DNA of 64,000 nt from Isoetes taiwanensis (taxonomy: Eukaryota; Streptophyta; Lycopodiopsida; Isoetales; Isoetaceae), in contig JAJEKV010000032.1 of NCBI GenBank assembly GCA_021234155.1, positions 14,152,283 through 14,216,282 of the forward strand, written 5' to 3'. A model generated the notes under the pieces. It did not search any database. It saw only the letters and a list, made by a program, of their open reading frames with translations, and was not told the origin of the DNA. The translations under genes were made by a program, and so were the position numbers. Positions 35,518 through 47,189 of this stretch are shown in pieces; position 1 is the first letter of the stretch, and the number at the start of each line of letters is the position of its first letter.

Positions 35518-36012
35518 TTAGAGAAAGACTGGATGGATAGAGGGCGAAAGATAGAGAGAAAGGACCCAATCTTCAATTTCCTTATTATCTCGCATTTTCT
35601 TCAATCTCTGCACAAGCTCTTCGCTCAAAATAGAGCTCCGGCAGAGCGGGCAAGTGGTCCGGCTATGGCGGATCCATCCGTCAATGCATTCCTTATGAAA
35701 CCCATGGCTGCACAAAGGCATTCTTCTGCCAATTTCCCCTTTCTGCAGTTCCATCAAACAGACTGTGCACTGTTCTTCTGCGCAGATTTCTGCCCCAAAT
35801 GTTATAACCGGAATTGATTTCTCCAGCTCCTCATTTGCTGCATCAAAATTTGAGGCTCGGATGCCGGAATTGGAGCAGCCCATTTCTGGTTGCGGGATTT
35901 TTCCGAAACTCAAAAAGCTGGCAATCGAATCTAAGAAATCCATCAATGCCCCAAGAATTGTGCATGTTTTTACTATAATTTCATACAGAGCAGTGTTAGG
36001 AACTTGAGCCAT
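35518..36012 (-). CDS. RING-H2 zinc-finger protein, putative E3 ubiquitin ligase
   Basis: A single-exon frame of 164 residues with an ATG at 36012-36010. The C-terminal half holds a full RING-H2 set: Cys82, Cys85, Cys101, His103, His106, Cys109, Cys121 and Cys124 (the segment PLCSHGFHKECIDGW then TCPLC). Such domains recruit an E2 enzyme and transfer ubiquitin to a target. A hydrophobic stretch at residues 12-36 could be a membrane anchor or an amphipathic helix, as in short plant ATL-like or RHA-type RING proteins. There is no stop or frameshift. The gene sits alone between LINE remnants, and no partner or target can be inferred. Its extreme C-terminus (after about residue 150) could differ if a 3' intron exists. 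Confidence 0.88.
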   Translation of the reverse strand: MAQVPNTALYEIIVKTCTILGALMDFLDSIASFLSFGKIPQPEMGCSNSGIRASNFDAANEELEKSIPVITFGAEICAEEQCTVCLMELQKGEIGRRMPLCSHGFHKECIDGWIRHSRTTCPLCRSSILSEELVQRLKKMRDNKEIEDWVLSLYLSPSIHPVFL

Positions 36013-36232
36013 GACCGCTTGGAAAGAATTGGAGATGCTCGATCTGATCTGCCTGGGGAGAGAGAATTTATTCGAACCCTTTTTCCCGTCTACTTTTTCC
36101 TAGGTATTTTTTTATTGAGTTACAATTTAAACGTGTTACCTAGGTATATCTAGGCCGGGTCCCCATTAAAACGTAGCCTGAGTTTTGGCCATTGACACTT
36201 GAGCCATAATATCACATTGAAGAAGGAGAAGA
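36013..36232 (-). other. 5' flank of the RING-H2 gene
   Basis: Contains the likely 5' UTR and promoter of the minus-strand RING-H2 gene. I cannot point to a specific TATA box or transcription start. The stretch ends at the tail of a short LINE-alpha insertion, about 220 bases upstream of the start codon. Confidence 0.4.
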
Positions 36233-36335
36233 ATAGAATAGAATAGAATAGCCTAGAATAGAATAGAATAGTTTTTTTAACGTCCACGGAGACCAATAAG
36301 TCATGGGACCCATACATTGGGCTAGTACAATCGAA
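36233..36335 (-). mobile_element. Very short LINE-alpha 3' end with GAATA tail
   Basis: A GAATA pentamer run (36233-36270, with one CCTAGAATA variant) precedes ACGTCCACGGAGACCAATAA and GACCCATACA. This is the LINE-alpha 3' terminus, truncated to about 60-100 bases. The right border is uncertain because a GAAGAA-rich tract follows. Confidence 0.75.
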
Positions 36336-37838
36336 CTCAAGAAGAACTCAAGAAGAAGAAGAAGAAAAAGAAACCGAGACCACTCATTGTCTGAGTTTGA
36401 CAACTGTGCCATGTCATTACTGACTTTGCCATAAGACAAAGACAGACTACCTAGTAGGGCTCGAAAATAGCAGTATGTGTAACCAATAAAAATGCTGCTT
36501 GATATTTGAGGCTACCATAAAAAATATATGTTACTACATTTTTTAGTGTATTTTACCAGAAATTTTTTATTTTCTTGCCGAAAAATTGTCGGAAATTATT
36601 TGGGATGACTCGAATTTAAGAGAAGTGAACGGATTTTTAGGCCGTACTCCCTTATTTTCAAACCATGCTCCCTAGAGAGCTTCCTCCCTATATATCTTCC
36701 TACAAAACAAAGCCAGTTAATTTTGAGCTTTTGAGATGGTATGCTCCAGCATTGCAAAGATCCGCCACTTGAAGCTAATGGGAATGACGAGTTTCATGGC
36801 TAGGTTTGTCACAAGGCACAACTAAGCCCCCCCAAACCAAATCAAATGAATGCACATGCGCCCACATTTTGCACTTCGAACTCAAAATGAGCTATTTACA
36901 CATCTTCCTTGACCTTTCCGTATTGCTTTGCGTATTCAATAAGTTAGAAGGATTAGGATTTGGACTATGCAAGTTTTGGATGGTGTGCTAAAAATAAATA
37001 AATAAATAAAGGAGAATTTAGACTAAGCACATTCCAATGGTGTGCTAATAGGTTAGAATTTGGACTAAGCGCTTGCAACTATGCTAAAAATCAAAGAAAC
37101 ACAAAAGACTATATGGATGTCGGTGCATGAGGTGTGCCAAAACATGTTTGAATATTTTACGCATTTAATTAGCTCTCTTAGCACACGCCCTTAGCCAAAA
37201 TGCCTTTACCTCGGTACTTACTAGCTTAGGTCATTTGCTCTTTTTGACCAGGTATATTATAATACTTCCTCCCTTACTTGACTTATACTTTGCCTATAGA
37301 AAGCATTTCCTTCTTGTGTTTTTTTCTTTCTTTGAACATGTGTAAATAGCAAAACGTGCCATCTTCTTCCACTAAGTGACTTAGGCCTTCATATATACCC
37401 ATTCAACACATGTCTACACGGTGGCTTGGGCCCCCAGATATCAAAATATATATAACTAGCAGAACTGTAGGGTTGGGAAGAAGGCTAGGCAGTCGGGTTC
37501 GTGTTGGTTTTTTTCGGTAGTAATTCGAAGATAGGTGTCGACCTTCTTAGGGTCTTTTTTTTTTTCGGTATGCCTGCAGGGGCTTGGATTCCTTTGAGAA
37601 ATGATACATTTTGCTATGTCGTGTCTAGAACTATAGCGGTAAATATCATTTGCGATCATGTTTAAACCAGCTTAAATCTCAGAAATTTCCTTAAGTTCAT
37701 AACAAGTCTTGTGTGTAACCATGGTTTTAACACGATAATGAGGGGGATATGTGGTTTATTAAACATGACCCCAACCATAGTTTTAACATGATAATGAGGC
37801 AGATATACTACGCAGATGCTCGTGGTTTAAGCGTGACC
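36336..37838. other. Spacer, no gene
   Basis: AT-rich sequence. Two phrases recur with variation: GATTTGGACTATGC/GAATTTGGACTAAGC with GGTGTGCTAA (36950-37080), and a TTTTAACA(C/T)GATAATGAG phrase (37725 and 37780). No coding potential recognised. Confidence 0.45.
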
Positions 37839-37851
37839 CCATCTGATATTT

Positions 37852-39039
37852 TTTTTTTTTTTTTTTTTTTTGAAGGAAAGATAAATTTATATTCAGATAG
37901 GAAGAATTACATCAGAAAGATCCCGCGAGGATCAAATAATCTTGAAGTACAGAGGATCCCTTATGGATCAAATATAATATCTGAAACTTGGTACTCATAA
38001 TTTTTTTCTCAACCTCTTCATCCAGCTAGCTAGTACTACAGGATCAGAATCAACATCTTCCCAGCTAGAGGAATACTACAGGAGACAAATATAAATTTTC
38101 CTCAAGCTACAAATATACCTTGAATGTTCTATGAACCACCTCTTGCAAGAATAGAGATGAACAGAAAAAGGCATGAAGAAATCATGAGCAATCTCCCCGC
38201 GATTGCCCGTGAGAAGCTAACACGACTCCAAATAACCCATTCTCGCAGATTGATCAACACCGAATGTACCGGGAAAGATCTTTGCATTGTCGGGGGAATG
38301 TAACCATCGATATCTTTGCATTGTCGGGGATGTGAATCGGCACCACTGACTAGACCCAAAAGCCCGGCTACTAGACTCCTCCCTAAAGTCAGGCTCAAGA
38401 TATATAAGCTTCATCCCTTTCGAGAAATTCCCTAGCTCTAAGCATCTCAAATAGTCCAATCCCTAGCTCGGCAATCTAAACCAGTTCTTATCTCATCAAA
38501 AAATCGAAGGGTCGGGGCTAATCTTTTTCTTCTTCTTTTCCAAGAATCAACTCTACACCTTTCCGCTAGTAGGAAAGAGCAAGAGGAAGGGAAAGGCTTC
38601 TAGCATAACGGACACGGATTAAGAATCAAAGCGCTAATTAACTGGAAATTTGAAACATCTTCTCTCAAAGCCCCGCATCTTTTTTACTCTACCTTATAGG
38701 CAATGCGCCATTTGATTGTGCATCCATAAAGAAAGAATGATTTATGGAAAATCACGGTGCTTACCAGAACCGCAAGCATCAGAGTAGATCCACGTTAGTG
38801 GATAATTAGAGAGGGCTGGAGAGGCCGCCATGAAGAGGCTTCAAGAAACCGGAAAAACGCAGCCACATTGAAGCAGAATCTGAAAACACTAGATCACCAA
38901 AAACCCTTACGCTAGCAGCAGATCCTGAATTTGAGGAAGAAGTAAACCACCGCAGTGCCGAAAGCAAGGATTAGGGGCGGCCCCTTTCCCTGCCACCGCC
39001 CTAGCCGTGAAGGCGCCAAGAAGCGTTAACGGCCATCTT
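37852..39039 (-). mobile_element. Poly-A non-LTR insertion, 1188 bp, with 13-bp target duplication
   Basis: CCATCTGATATTT occurs at 37839-37851 and again at 39040-39052, bracketing the insertion. The 3' end faces left: a T-run, then GAAGGAAAG and ATAGGAAGAATTACATCA, matching the 3' end at 22591. The 5' end, at the right, is GC-rich (minus strand: GGGCGGTGGCAGGGAAAGGG). No RT motif is present. It is therefore either an internally deleted L1-like copy or a non-autonomous retroelement moved by the L1-like machinery. A minus-strand frame starting MAASPALSNYPLTWI near 38830 is short and unassigned. Confidence 0.85.
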
Positions 39040-39052
39040 CCATCTGATATTT

Positions 39053-39560
39053 ACAGGCACGGATACCATGCTCAAACAAAACCCATGTCCTCAATCCTCG
39101 TCTATCATATGGGCACGAATCATGAGGCAACAACAGAGATTCAAGTTTGCTTGCTAATCCTCAAATTCATAATGTTTTTAACACAAATTATTCATTATTA
39201 AGTCTTGGATCTCAAGAACATCTTTTGCACCATTCCAAAGATATTCAAATCTGCCCTTAAAGAAGTAAGTCCGGGAAGAGAAATGTTCGCGGCGGCAATT
39301 TCTTGTAACCACTAAAACACACATCTAGCTTCTTATTAGAATGCTTTATTTTTCTTATCTTTTTTCCAAAGAACAATAATAAATATAATATTCAGTAGTA
39401 AACATGTGCCCTGCGCTGCCGTGCATCAGTAGGGGTACGTGTTTATACGGGCCTTTGATTTGAGATGATACTCAAAGGTGCTACTACCCTTCATGATTTT
39501 TATAGAACTTATACAATAATCGTGTGCATTAGCTCGAGATTTTCAATAATGTACCCACCA
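39053..39560. other. Spacer, no gene
   Basis: AT-rich sequence between two retroelement insertions. Nothing recognised. Confidence 0.4.
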
Positions 39561-39576
39561 AAGTTTAATGGCTCCT

Positions 39577-40010
39577 GAGGTTCAACCAGCATGGTCCTGG
39601 CTACAAGGTTTGTTTAACAGTACATTGGACTGCCGATGCATCCTTTTGGCGTCCTATCCCAACGCATGGCCTCCGGTTGGCTCCTATGGTCGATATGGGA
39701 GCGTCGCAGACACCACATCTTTCAGGGCATTTATTCATCTGCACACAGTGTTATTACAGTGGCCCAGAAAAAGATATTGACAGCCTACGAGTGTTCTTCC
39801 CTTGACTCAGAACTGGTGGAACGCATCTGGATTCAGTATCTTCGAATTGATTCTTATCATTAGTCTCCTATTCTGGAGTAAGTACATTGTGCTCCAGGCT
39901 CGTGCTCCTGTGGCATCTCTGTGTGCTTACACAGTTAGATGAGACATGTAAATTTTGTACTTTTTCTCTGATTAATAAACTTTTTGGCTTTCGTCCTTCA
40001 AAAAAAAAAA
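39577..40010 (+). mobile_element. L1-like LINE 3' end, 434 bp, with 16-bp target duplication
   Basis: AAGTTTAATGGCTCCT occurs at 39561-39576 and 40011-40026. The insert has an ORF2 C-terminal piece (SGWLLWSIWERRRHHIFQG) and a 3' UTR with AATAAAC. It ends CGTCCTTCA followed by an A-run. The same phrase WLLWSIW..RRR is found near the end of the copy at 58340-58390. This is a 5'-truncated LINE-beta insertion with its duplication intact, hence fairly young. Confidence 0.93.
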
Positions 40011-40249
40011 AAGTTTAATGGCTCCTTATTAATAGAATTTCCTTTGTTAATGTATCTTTTAGTGTCCCTTCAATAACATTATGGAATTTTCATTTGTTTG
40101 TTTAGTTGCACTATAGCATTGTTGCAAGTTACAGAGATCTTGAATTTACACTTCTAAAGTTACGGTAATTCATTGGCCCTTTTATGATATCTCGGATGTA
40201 AATTTGAAATGTCACACATCAAATGTTGCATATATTGCATTGTCGCGAG

Positions 40250-41495
40250 TTAATTGAATTGAACGTTTTTTAGCGTTCATAGAGGCCAATTGGCCTATGG
40301 ACCCAATACAAGAGTGCAATAGGTGTATTACTGCCCGAGGTAAAAAAATCCCCCGAGTGAAAAACCGTGACAGCAATAAGACTACTGACAAATTGTACAA
40401 ATATACATACATGAAATGGTTGTCCAGGGGCATATGTGAGCCCTCAGATCCATTACCTTCTGAATGTATGATCCTAGTGAGCACATCGAGGCCTGCTCAG
40501 TATCATAAGTAGCGGCTAGTCGGGCCTGACCAAGAGACCATAGTACGCCCAAATCTGATTATATGTTGGGCAGCTCTGAAAAGTGTGGCATTCATCTTCA
40601 ATGGCTCCCATCTGGCAGCACTGACAAAGTCTAGTCTGGTGTGGCTTCCCAATCCACCTGTCTGTTTCAATTCGGCGATGGTGGGCACCTGTGCGAATGG
40701 AGGCGATGAGCTTGTGCTTTTTCATGGGCAGATGACAGCGCAGGTAGCATTGTGGGCTGCAGTCCAACATGGGGTTTATGTGTTCCATATAATGTGTTGT
40801 TTTGACCTGCTCCAGGGCCCTGGGATCCCAAAGCTTGCTGAGGAAGTAAGTGTCAAGGTAATGCCTCAGGCTTTTGCGGTTTGCCTTTGTGTTCACCTGT
40901 ATGCACCTGTGCTCCTGCACATTCCATCTGACAAGCCACTGGGTTCTCTTGTCCTTCCAACAGGCCTTGAAGCATTGTGGTTCCATTGCTATGGTGTATG
41001 CCAGGTGCAAAAGACAGGCATCGTCCATATTGACAACCTTTTGGAAATACACAATATGTCTATCAAGGGCTGCCCTCTGAAGAGGCAAAAATCCTGTCTT
41101 CTGCAGCAGGATTTGATATGGGACCGTGGATCTCACACCGAGTGCCCGTGCTAAGAAGAGTTTTTGCACCTGCTCTAAGTCATTCCAAGTCACCAGGGAT
41201 ACCATCGGGCCTCAGACCTCGACCCCGTACAGATGAATGGGTTCCACCAGCACCCTGAACAGATGTGAGTGATGGCCCCAATCATTCTGCCCTATGTTGT
41301 TCTGCATTGCATAAAGCGCTTTCCAGCATGCCTTACCCGCAATCGAATGGATATGCCCAGGAAACTCCACTTCCAAGTACTTGTAGGTTAGTATCACCTC
41401 CATTTTGTTGCCCCAGGTAGATGAGTAAAGGGGGCCTCGAGTGGCATGAGGATAGTATGAGAACCACCTTAGTCTTGGTCAGCTTAACTTTACAC
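40250..41495 (-). mobile_element. LINE-alpha 3' third with a long ORF2 C-terminus
   Basis: The minus-strand frame 41205-40516 (about 229 codons) is open. It covers the post-RT region, including TGFLPLQRAALDRHIVYFQK, then the C-terminal Cys/His cluster CQCCQMGAIEDECH then FQSCP. Upstream, RT-end motifs appear near 41400-41480 (LTKTKVVLI, LVEPIHLYGVEV). The 3' UTR carries a weak version of the family hairpin (arms 40326-40335 and 40371-40380) and ends in an AATTCAATT-type tail near 40250-40262. The element is flanked by diverged direct repeats of about 100 bases (see findings). A Cys-rich motif after RT is usual in several LINE clades. Confidence 0.85.
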
Positions 41496-41737
41496 TTCTA
41501 AAACCATGGTCATTAGTGGCTCTTTTATGCTATCTCAAATGTTAGTTTAGAATTGCCACAATCAAGTGCACAATCAAATGCTATGCTGAGAACTTAGAAG
41601 GGCCACAATCAAGTGCATAATAAAATGTTGCATATAGTAGATCACAAAGTGTTGAGACAACCACCAATGTTCCTACAATAAGAAAAGAATAAAGCATAGG
41701 AACGATATAGACATAAGACATGATTTTTTGAGGTTGG

Positions 41738-41895
41738 ATTAGTGCTGCCACGGTTTTTCCCTCGAAAACCCTTCGGGGCGGGGGTTTTTTAACCCGGACA
41801 GTAATAAGTTTGCTGCGCTCCTTATGGGTCCCATAGGCCGATTGGCCTCAGTGGACGATAAAAAATCATTCTCATTCTCATTCTCATTCTCGTCT
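41738..41895 (+). mobile_element. LINE-alpha 3' end with CATTCT tail
   Basis: Only the 3' UTR is present: the hairpin right arm GGACAGTAATAAG (41796-41808) and the terminus GGCCGATTGGCCTCAGTGGA. The tail is a CATTCT hexamer repeated about four times (41868-41893), unlike the pentamer tails of other copies. Confidence 0.85.
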
Positions 41896-43119
41896 TTAAA
41901 ACGAACAATTGCATTGTATTTTCTCCGACATAAAGTGCTTAGACATCATTTTTGAATTTATGGAAATGCAAGGTATGAGATTAGTACTTGTTAAGTTTAT
42001 CTATTTCACAACAATATAGTGCATCGGGAAGGAACATAGTGCACCCACCATGAGCAACGAAAGAAATTGAACGGTGTAGTGCCAAAACAATTACAAATTT
42101 TCTGCTGGAGCAACCCATCAAGTCATCACTAAAAAAATTAATTTTCTTCTATTGCAATTCATATCAATAACAATATTTCCATTCAAACCATTGCATCTTG
42201 TTATACTTTATCAAATGCTCACCTTTTTGCATCCCAATCTGATACATCAAACAAAGAACTTTGATCCTCTAGATTCCGACCTCCCTTCTCTTCCTTACTA
42301 ATCTTACCACCTATACAGATCCAAAACATAGTTTGAGTTACTCTTCATGATCTTCAACTTCATGTGCAACGCTCATAAACCATCTAATGAGTACGTAATG
42401 AATAATATGCTATGTAAAAAGAAAGCATTGAAGTATTGTAATAAATAGATTTTCTTATCTCTTGAAATATTGCTTCTGATCTACAATTGAGATGGCAACA
42501 TGATAGTGCATCAATGCGCACAATGTCATGAAACAATATGACAAAAATCACAAATTAATATATATAGTGAGAAAAACTTACCATAAATCAATGTAGATGA
42601 GTTAAAAGGGCTTTATGGTTCCCATCTACCTTTACTTCTCCTTCCCCATAATAGGCATCTCTAATAAATAAAGTTTGAAAGAATATACATCTACAACAAT
42701 CAGCTAGTAAAAAGAAACAACTGCTTTTTAATCTACCCTATTCTAATTTAAAGAATCAGAAATAACTAACCACCTGCTTCTTTATCTAGTCTGAAGAATA
42801 TGTATATATCTAGATGCAATATACAAATGACTCCTCACCTCTCTACACAAATGGCTTTATCACAAATTAATATTCTCCTTGGCCTATTTAGTAGATGCTA
42901 GAAACACAATACTTGCATTTGATTGTATGTGTTGTTTCCAGCTATAATGCAAAAAATTAACATAACCTGACCTAGAAGTATTTGTTACAAACAGACCTCA
43001 ATCCTTGTGCTCCTAGCCAAACCTGCACAATCAAGATGTAAGAATTACTACCATGCTAGAATATCACAAAAATTGTATAGTTGTATTAACCTATTCGACA
43101 ACATGCTTCCAACATTGAA
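41896..43119. other. Spacer, no gene
   Basis: AT-rich sequence of about 1.2 kb. No ORF, repeat or RNA structure that I can support. Confidence 0.45.
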
Positions 43120-43635
43120 TTTCCTCTAATGTATTGCGTCACGGGCATCTATAATTGTTTTTGATGAGACTTCCTCCATTTTCGATGTAAGCAGGGGGTA
43201 TAGGGCAAGGATGTTCGCTTGCACCATTTTTATTTGACATGGTAGCAAAAGGACTATCACAATTACTTTTGAAAGCTGTGGAAGAAGGGTTATAACTGAG
43301 TTGAAGATTAGCGATGGATCTTAGCAAATTTGTAATCAGTACGCTAATGACACATTTCTATTTTTAAAAGTATCAGAAGAAATTTTATCAAATGCAAAAC
43401 AGATCTTGGATTCCTATTCCATAGCATCCAGTTGTTTTCTCAACTAAGGTATATATTCGTAGCTATTTGGCCATTGGATGAATCTCTCCCGGATTATGTC
43501 ACATCATTTCCATGGATTCTAATGCAAGTTGGAACTTCTTCAAGACTATTGGGTATTCCAGTAGGAGTGTGCACTTCATCTTCGGAGATATAGGACAAGA
43601 TTTTCTTTAATTTGGGAAAGCACTTGAGATGGTGG
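43120..43635 (+). mobile_element. L1-like LINE (host element), RT part, before transposon B
   Basis: Plus-strand reading gives an RT block IGQGCSLAPFLFDMVAKGLS near 43200-43260, followed by a decayed YADD region (STLMTHFYF) near 43340-43360. It then gives LGIPVGVCTSSSEI near 43552-43590 and ends HLRW at the insertion point. The reading continues without loss at 53241. The 5' part is missing. Several stops make it a pseudogene. Confidence 0.75.
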
Positions 43636-43950
43636 GGGTAAAAGCATGAAAGGGTGTACGTACATCGTACTGAATTGAAGGACGAATTTGTGCTTTTTTG
43701 GGGTACACTTTAGATGTACATCAAGATACTATGGTTTGTCGTTTTGTGTCAGATATGCAATGATTGCAAGATCATCCCTGACATTCCCCCCGAAATTCTT
43801 GGTTAACCACCGAACCACCGAACCAATTCGAATGGATCCGTCCCTCCCTTTCCGAAATTCCCCCCTTTCACGGGGCCGAACAGAAGGAATTCGGAAGCAA
43901 ACACATGCCAATTGAATCTACAAGAAATACAAATCAATTTCAATCTGTTC

Positions 43951-46900
43951 ATGGAGGGTGAGAATTCCAATGGAAGTGATGGTTCTAAGCGCAAGTATGC
44001 CGACATTGGCCAGTGTTATGCCACAAAACAAATAAAGAAGCGTGTTGACAGGTCGGTGGATTGCATCCTCGATTCTTTCGGCAAACGCGCCGTCAGATCA
44101 AAGATTAGTTTTTGTGATCGTTTGTTGCAAGATGACAGGCTTTTTTTTCGTTTTCGAAAACATGAATTGGAAATCCTTAGAAGTTATTGTTATGAAATCA
44201 ATGATCGAAACTTGAAAGATGGACTTCAAGAAGTAAAGTCCGCTAATAGCAAAGATAAATTGGTACGCAAAACATTCAACGTTATCAATGATTGTTGGAA
44301 AAAAGGAGATATAAACAAGAATGTTTCTTCAAAATTGCTAAAGATACAGACCAAGAAATTTATCCAAAGCTGCAGACAAGAAGGAAGATAATGTCATTAA
44401 GTGGAGCAAATGTATGGGCTTTTAAGGAAGAAGGATGCCAAGATCAAATAGAATCGATGATTCAATCAAATGTCGGTTAGGTGGAATTTTGGCTTGACAA
44501 TACCAAAGTTTCACCAAAGGTTAGAGATGTCATGAAGAGGAGAACACAAGCAATACAATACCTTGATATCTCACAGGTTTGCTCTTGTAATTGAATCAAT
44601 TCAGTCTTGGAGTTTATGTTTTCTTCCAAAATTCTTTCATGACTTTTTATTCTCAGTACATTCTAGTTACGTTCGAAAGTGACCGTTAATGAATACACAT
44701 GGTTCTCATGAAATGTATTGCATTTTACATTGTTTACATAGTAGCGTAAATCTTGCAGTGATGTGCTATTAGGTACTTTTTAGATGTACATCCATTAACG
44801 TTACATGTCCATGCATTTGCATTTACATGTACTTGAATATCAAAATTACATCATTCTACATTTTAGTGTACTTTAGGTGTAATGAAGCCAAACAAATCGG
44901 GACATATGTACATTAGTTGTACTAATATTGTAACATTAATGTGATGTACTAATATTGGAACATTAATTAGATGTACATTGATGTACATTGGATGTACATT
45001 GGATGTACATTGATGTTGAAAGGGAACTGTTATCGTACATTAGATGTACATTAGATGTCTGAAGAATGCATCAGTGGAACTGTTGGATGGACATTTTATG
45101 TACATAGAACATACATTAATTGTACAATAGTATAGTTCAATACTCTTTTGGCATCGGGTTGTCGACATCATTTTGCTAACATGGTCTTTAATGCTTTTGT
45201 TATTGCGACCGAGCTTTATCAACGGTTTGTATATCGTAAGAATCGATACCAAAATTCGCCAACCGACGGTTAAAGTATCGAAACCTGATTGCATAAGGAA
45301 ATTGAAGGAGAGAAACATATGTTGTTGTGTCAAACATGAGCAAGCAGATGCGTCTGAAAGGCCTTCAATGATATGAGGAGATCCCTACATGTTAATTGCA
45401 CTTGCGGTGTAGTGTGCAGTGCATCCCAAAGAAAACAATGGAGTATGTCAAGCAAACAAGAAAACTTTTGATAATGTTAGTATCTTGTGGAGGTCAACGG
45501 TTTGCGAGAAATATGTGACGGATGAATGGCATAAACTAAAAATGCATCAAAGGCGAATGTGATGAATGTGGAGTGAAGAAATTAGACATCTGTCCAAACG
45601 AGGAAGATGGAATTGAATGTGGACGGCAAGTATATGCATATGTCAATGAGCCATCCAAAAAGGTACATCCGTAAGGCTTAGATTAGTTGATCAGAATGAC
45701 AAAGCATCTGTTTTGTTAAAGAACATGAAAAATCAGCTTGCTAAGTTTCTGAGATCATAACTTTACAAAGCCAATCAATGGCGAGCAAGCAGTTTAAAAG
45801 ATGTGTTGAGAAACTCGGATAATAGTGTGTTGTCCGTTGTTGACTTTGCAGAGAACTACACATTGAAACCGAGGGGGACGTAGTGCAATCCGAGCATTGG
45901 AATCGATCAAATTAGTATTTTGGTCCATATTTCAATGATGAAAATAGAAGGTAAGCTAAAAAAACAAAGTGCATTTCTATGTTTTGGATGGACGGGAAGC
46001 ATGACACTCATTTTGTGCAACATGGTTTTAAATTACATTTGGGGTGGCTTAAGAATAATGGAGGTGGACACATAAACCTTCATTATGTGTGGTCGGATGG
46101 TTGTGCATCTCAATTCAAATCTGCACGTGCATGGTATGGAATCTGTAGATACCATGTTGAAAATAAAATTGAAAGTGATATGGAATTTCTTTGGATGCGG
46201 CCATGGGAAAGGCACACATGATGGCGAAGGCTGGTATAGCAAAGTTGTGGCTTGAGAGCGGAAAGCAGAGAAAACAAAATGGCATGCGGTGGCAGTGCGC
46301 GGCTTGACTTGTGCGTTTTAAGGGCCAAGGAATCGGATTGTGAAAGGGTGTTTTGGGAGGTTGGAAAAACAGATGTGAACAGGCAGCAAGCATTCAATTG
46401 CAAGACTTTACCTGGTACTCAGCAGATACATTCTGTGTCAACTATAAACCCAGCAGATCCAACAAAGTTGCTATGCAGACCACTCTCGTGCTTTTGTGAT
46501 GCTTGCATTAACTTCAATTGGTTGAATTGTGAGAACATTAAACATTGTGGAGAATGGTCTCTAAAAAGTTTGGAGCCCACAGATCATATTGCCTCTCGTG
46601 TTGAAATTTTGAAAATGATGTGGAAGTTTTGTATGCAAGAGGGCAGGCTGGTTTAGATGACATCTTGAATGCTTTCGGATGTATTTGTGTCTTTGCAAAA
46701 GACTGCACAATGTGGAAGGTGTTTCATACTATGTTCTCATGTGCACCGGGAAAAGCATGCATTGGAAGAAGATTCAATTGATGACTATGGAAATGAATAC
46801 TCTGCTGGCACTAGTGTCATTGAAGGACAATATTATGAACTAATCAAAGCTGCCACAATAAGTATAAACTGCTTCCTACTAAGAATGTTTTGGTACTGAG

Positions 46901-47040
46901 AATCGTGATTGGGGTTGAATCCCATTCAAGAAAGTAAAACATGTTTGAAGGGGCAAGCACAAGACATTTCACTTGCCGGATGAAGTCCATGAGACATTGT
47001 TATCACAACTTCCAAAGAATTGTAGATGACATGGACTAAG
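43951..47040 (+). pseudogene. Sola-like transposase of copy B (DDE-type), with frameshifts
   Basis: Exon 1 starts at the ATG at 43951 (MEGENSNGSDGSKRKYADIG). After a frameshift near 44385-44400 it gives VEFWLDNTKVSPKVRDV (near 44480-44535) and ends YLDISQ at a CAG|GTTTGC donor (44576), matching copy A. The next part carries a Cys block (CIKGECDECGVKKLDICPNE, about 45550-45605), then VVDFAENYT (Asp codon 45842-45844), VQSEHW, and a DGKHDTHFVQH block (45991-46023). SDGCASQFKS follows (Asp 46096-46098), then FFGCGHGKGTHDG in the next frame (about 46187-46228). The C-terminal part has FWEVGKTDVNRQQAF, TQQIHSVSTINP, LSCFCDAC and, near 46960-47010, a TRHFTCRMKS / LPDEVHETLLSQL overlap showing another shift. 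The putative catalytic Asp residues are present, but at least three frameshifts and several stops inactivate it. Confidence 0.75.
44690..45125. repeat. TGTACAT-rich tract in the intron of the copy B transposase
   Basis: At least a dozen TGTACAT/GTACATT words, many as TTAGATGTACATTGATGTACATTGG-type strings, between the exon 1 donor and the Cys-rich exon. TGTACA is self-complementary, so each unit is a small palindrome. Confidence 0.8.
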
Positions 47041-47137
47041 TCGATCTGTAGTACTTTCCTGAAATATTGTAATACTTTGTTATAAGAATCAAGAACCGGA
47101 CTACTTGAAGTGCATTATGTACATCAATGTACATAAG

Positions 47138-47189
47138 ATGTACAACAGATGTACATCTTATGTACATCTTATGTACATCTGTTGTACAT
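47138..47189. repeat. Palindrome of TGTACAT words between the two convergent genes
   Basis: ATGTACAACAGATGTACAT (47138-47156) and its exact reverse complement (47171-47189) flank a 14-base centre that is itself TGTACAT-based. It lies in the interval between the ends of the two convergent genes of copy B. Confidence 0.88.

Noticed and set aside
40585-41154. 189-codon plus-strand ORF
   Set aside because: Antisense shadow of the LINE-alpha ORF2 C-terminus read on the minus strand.
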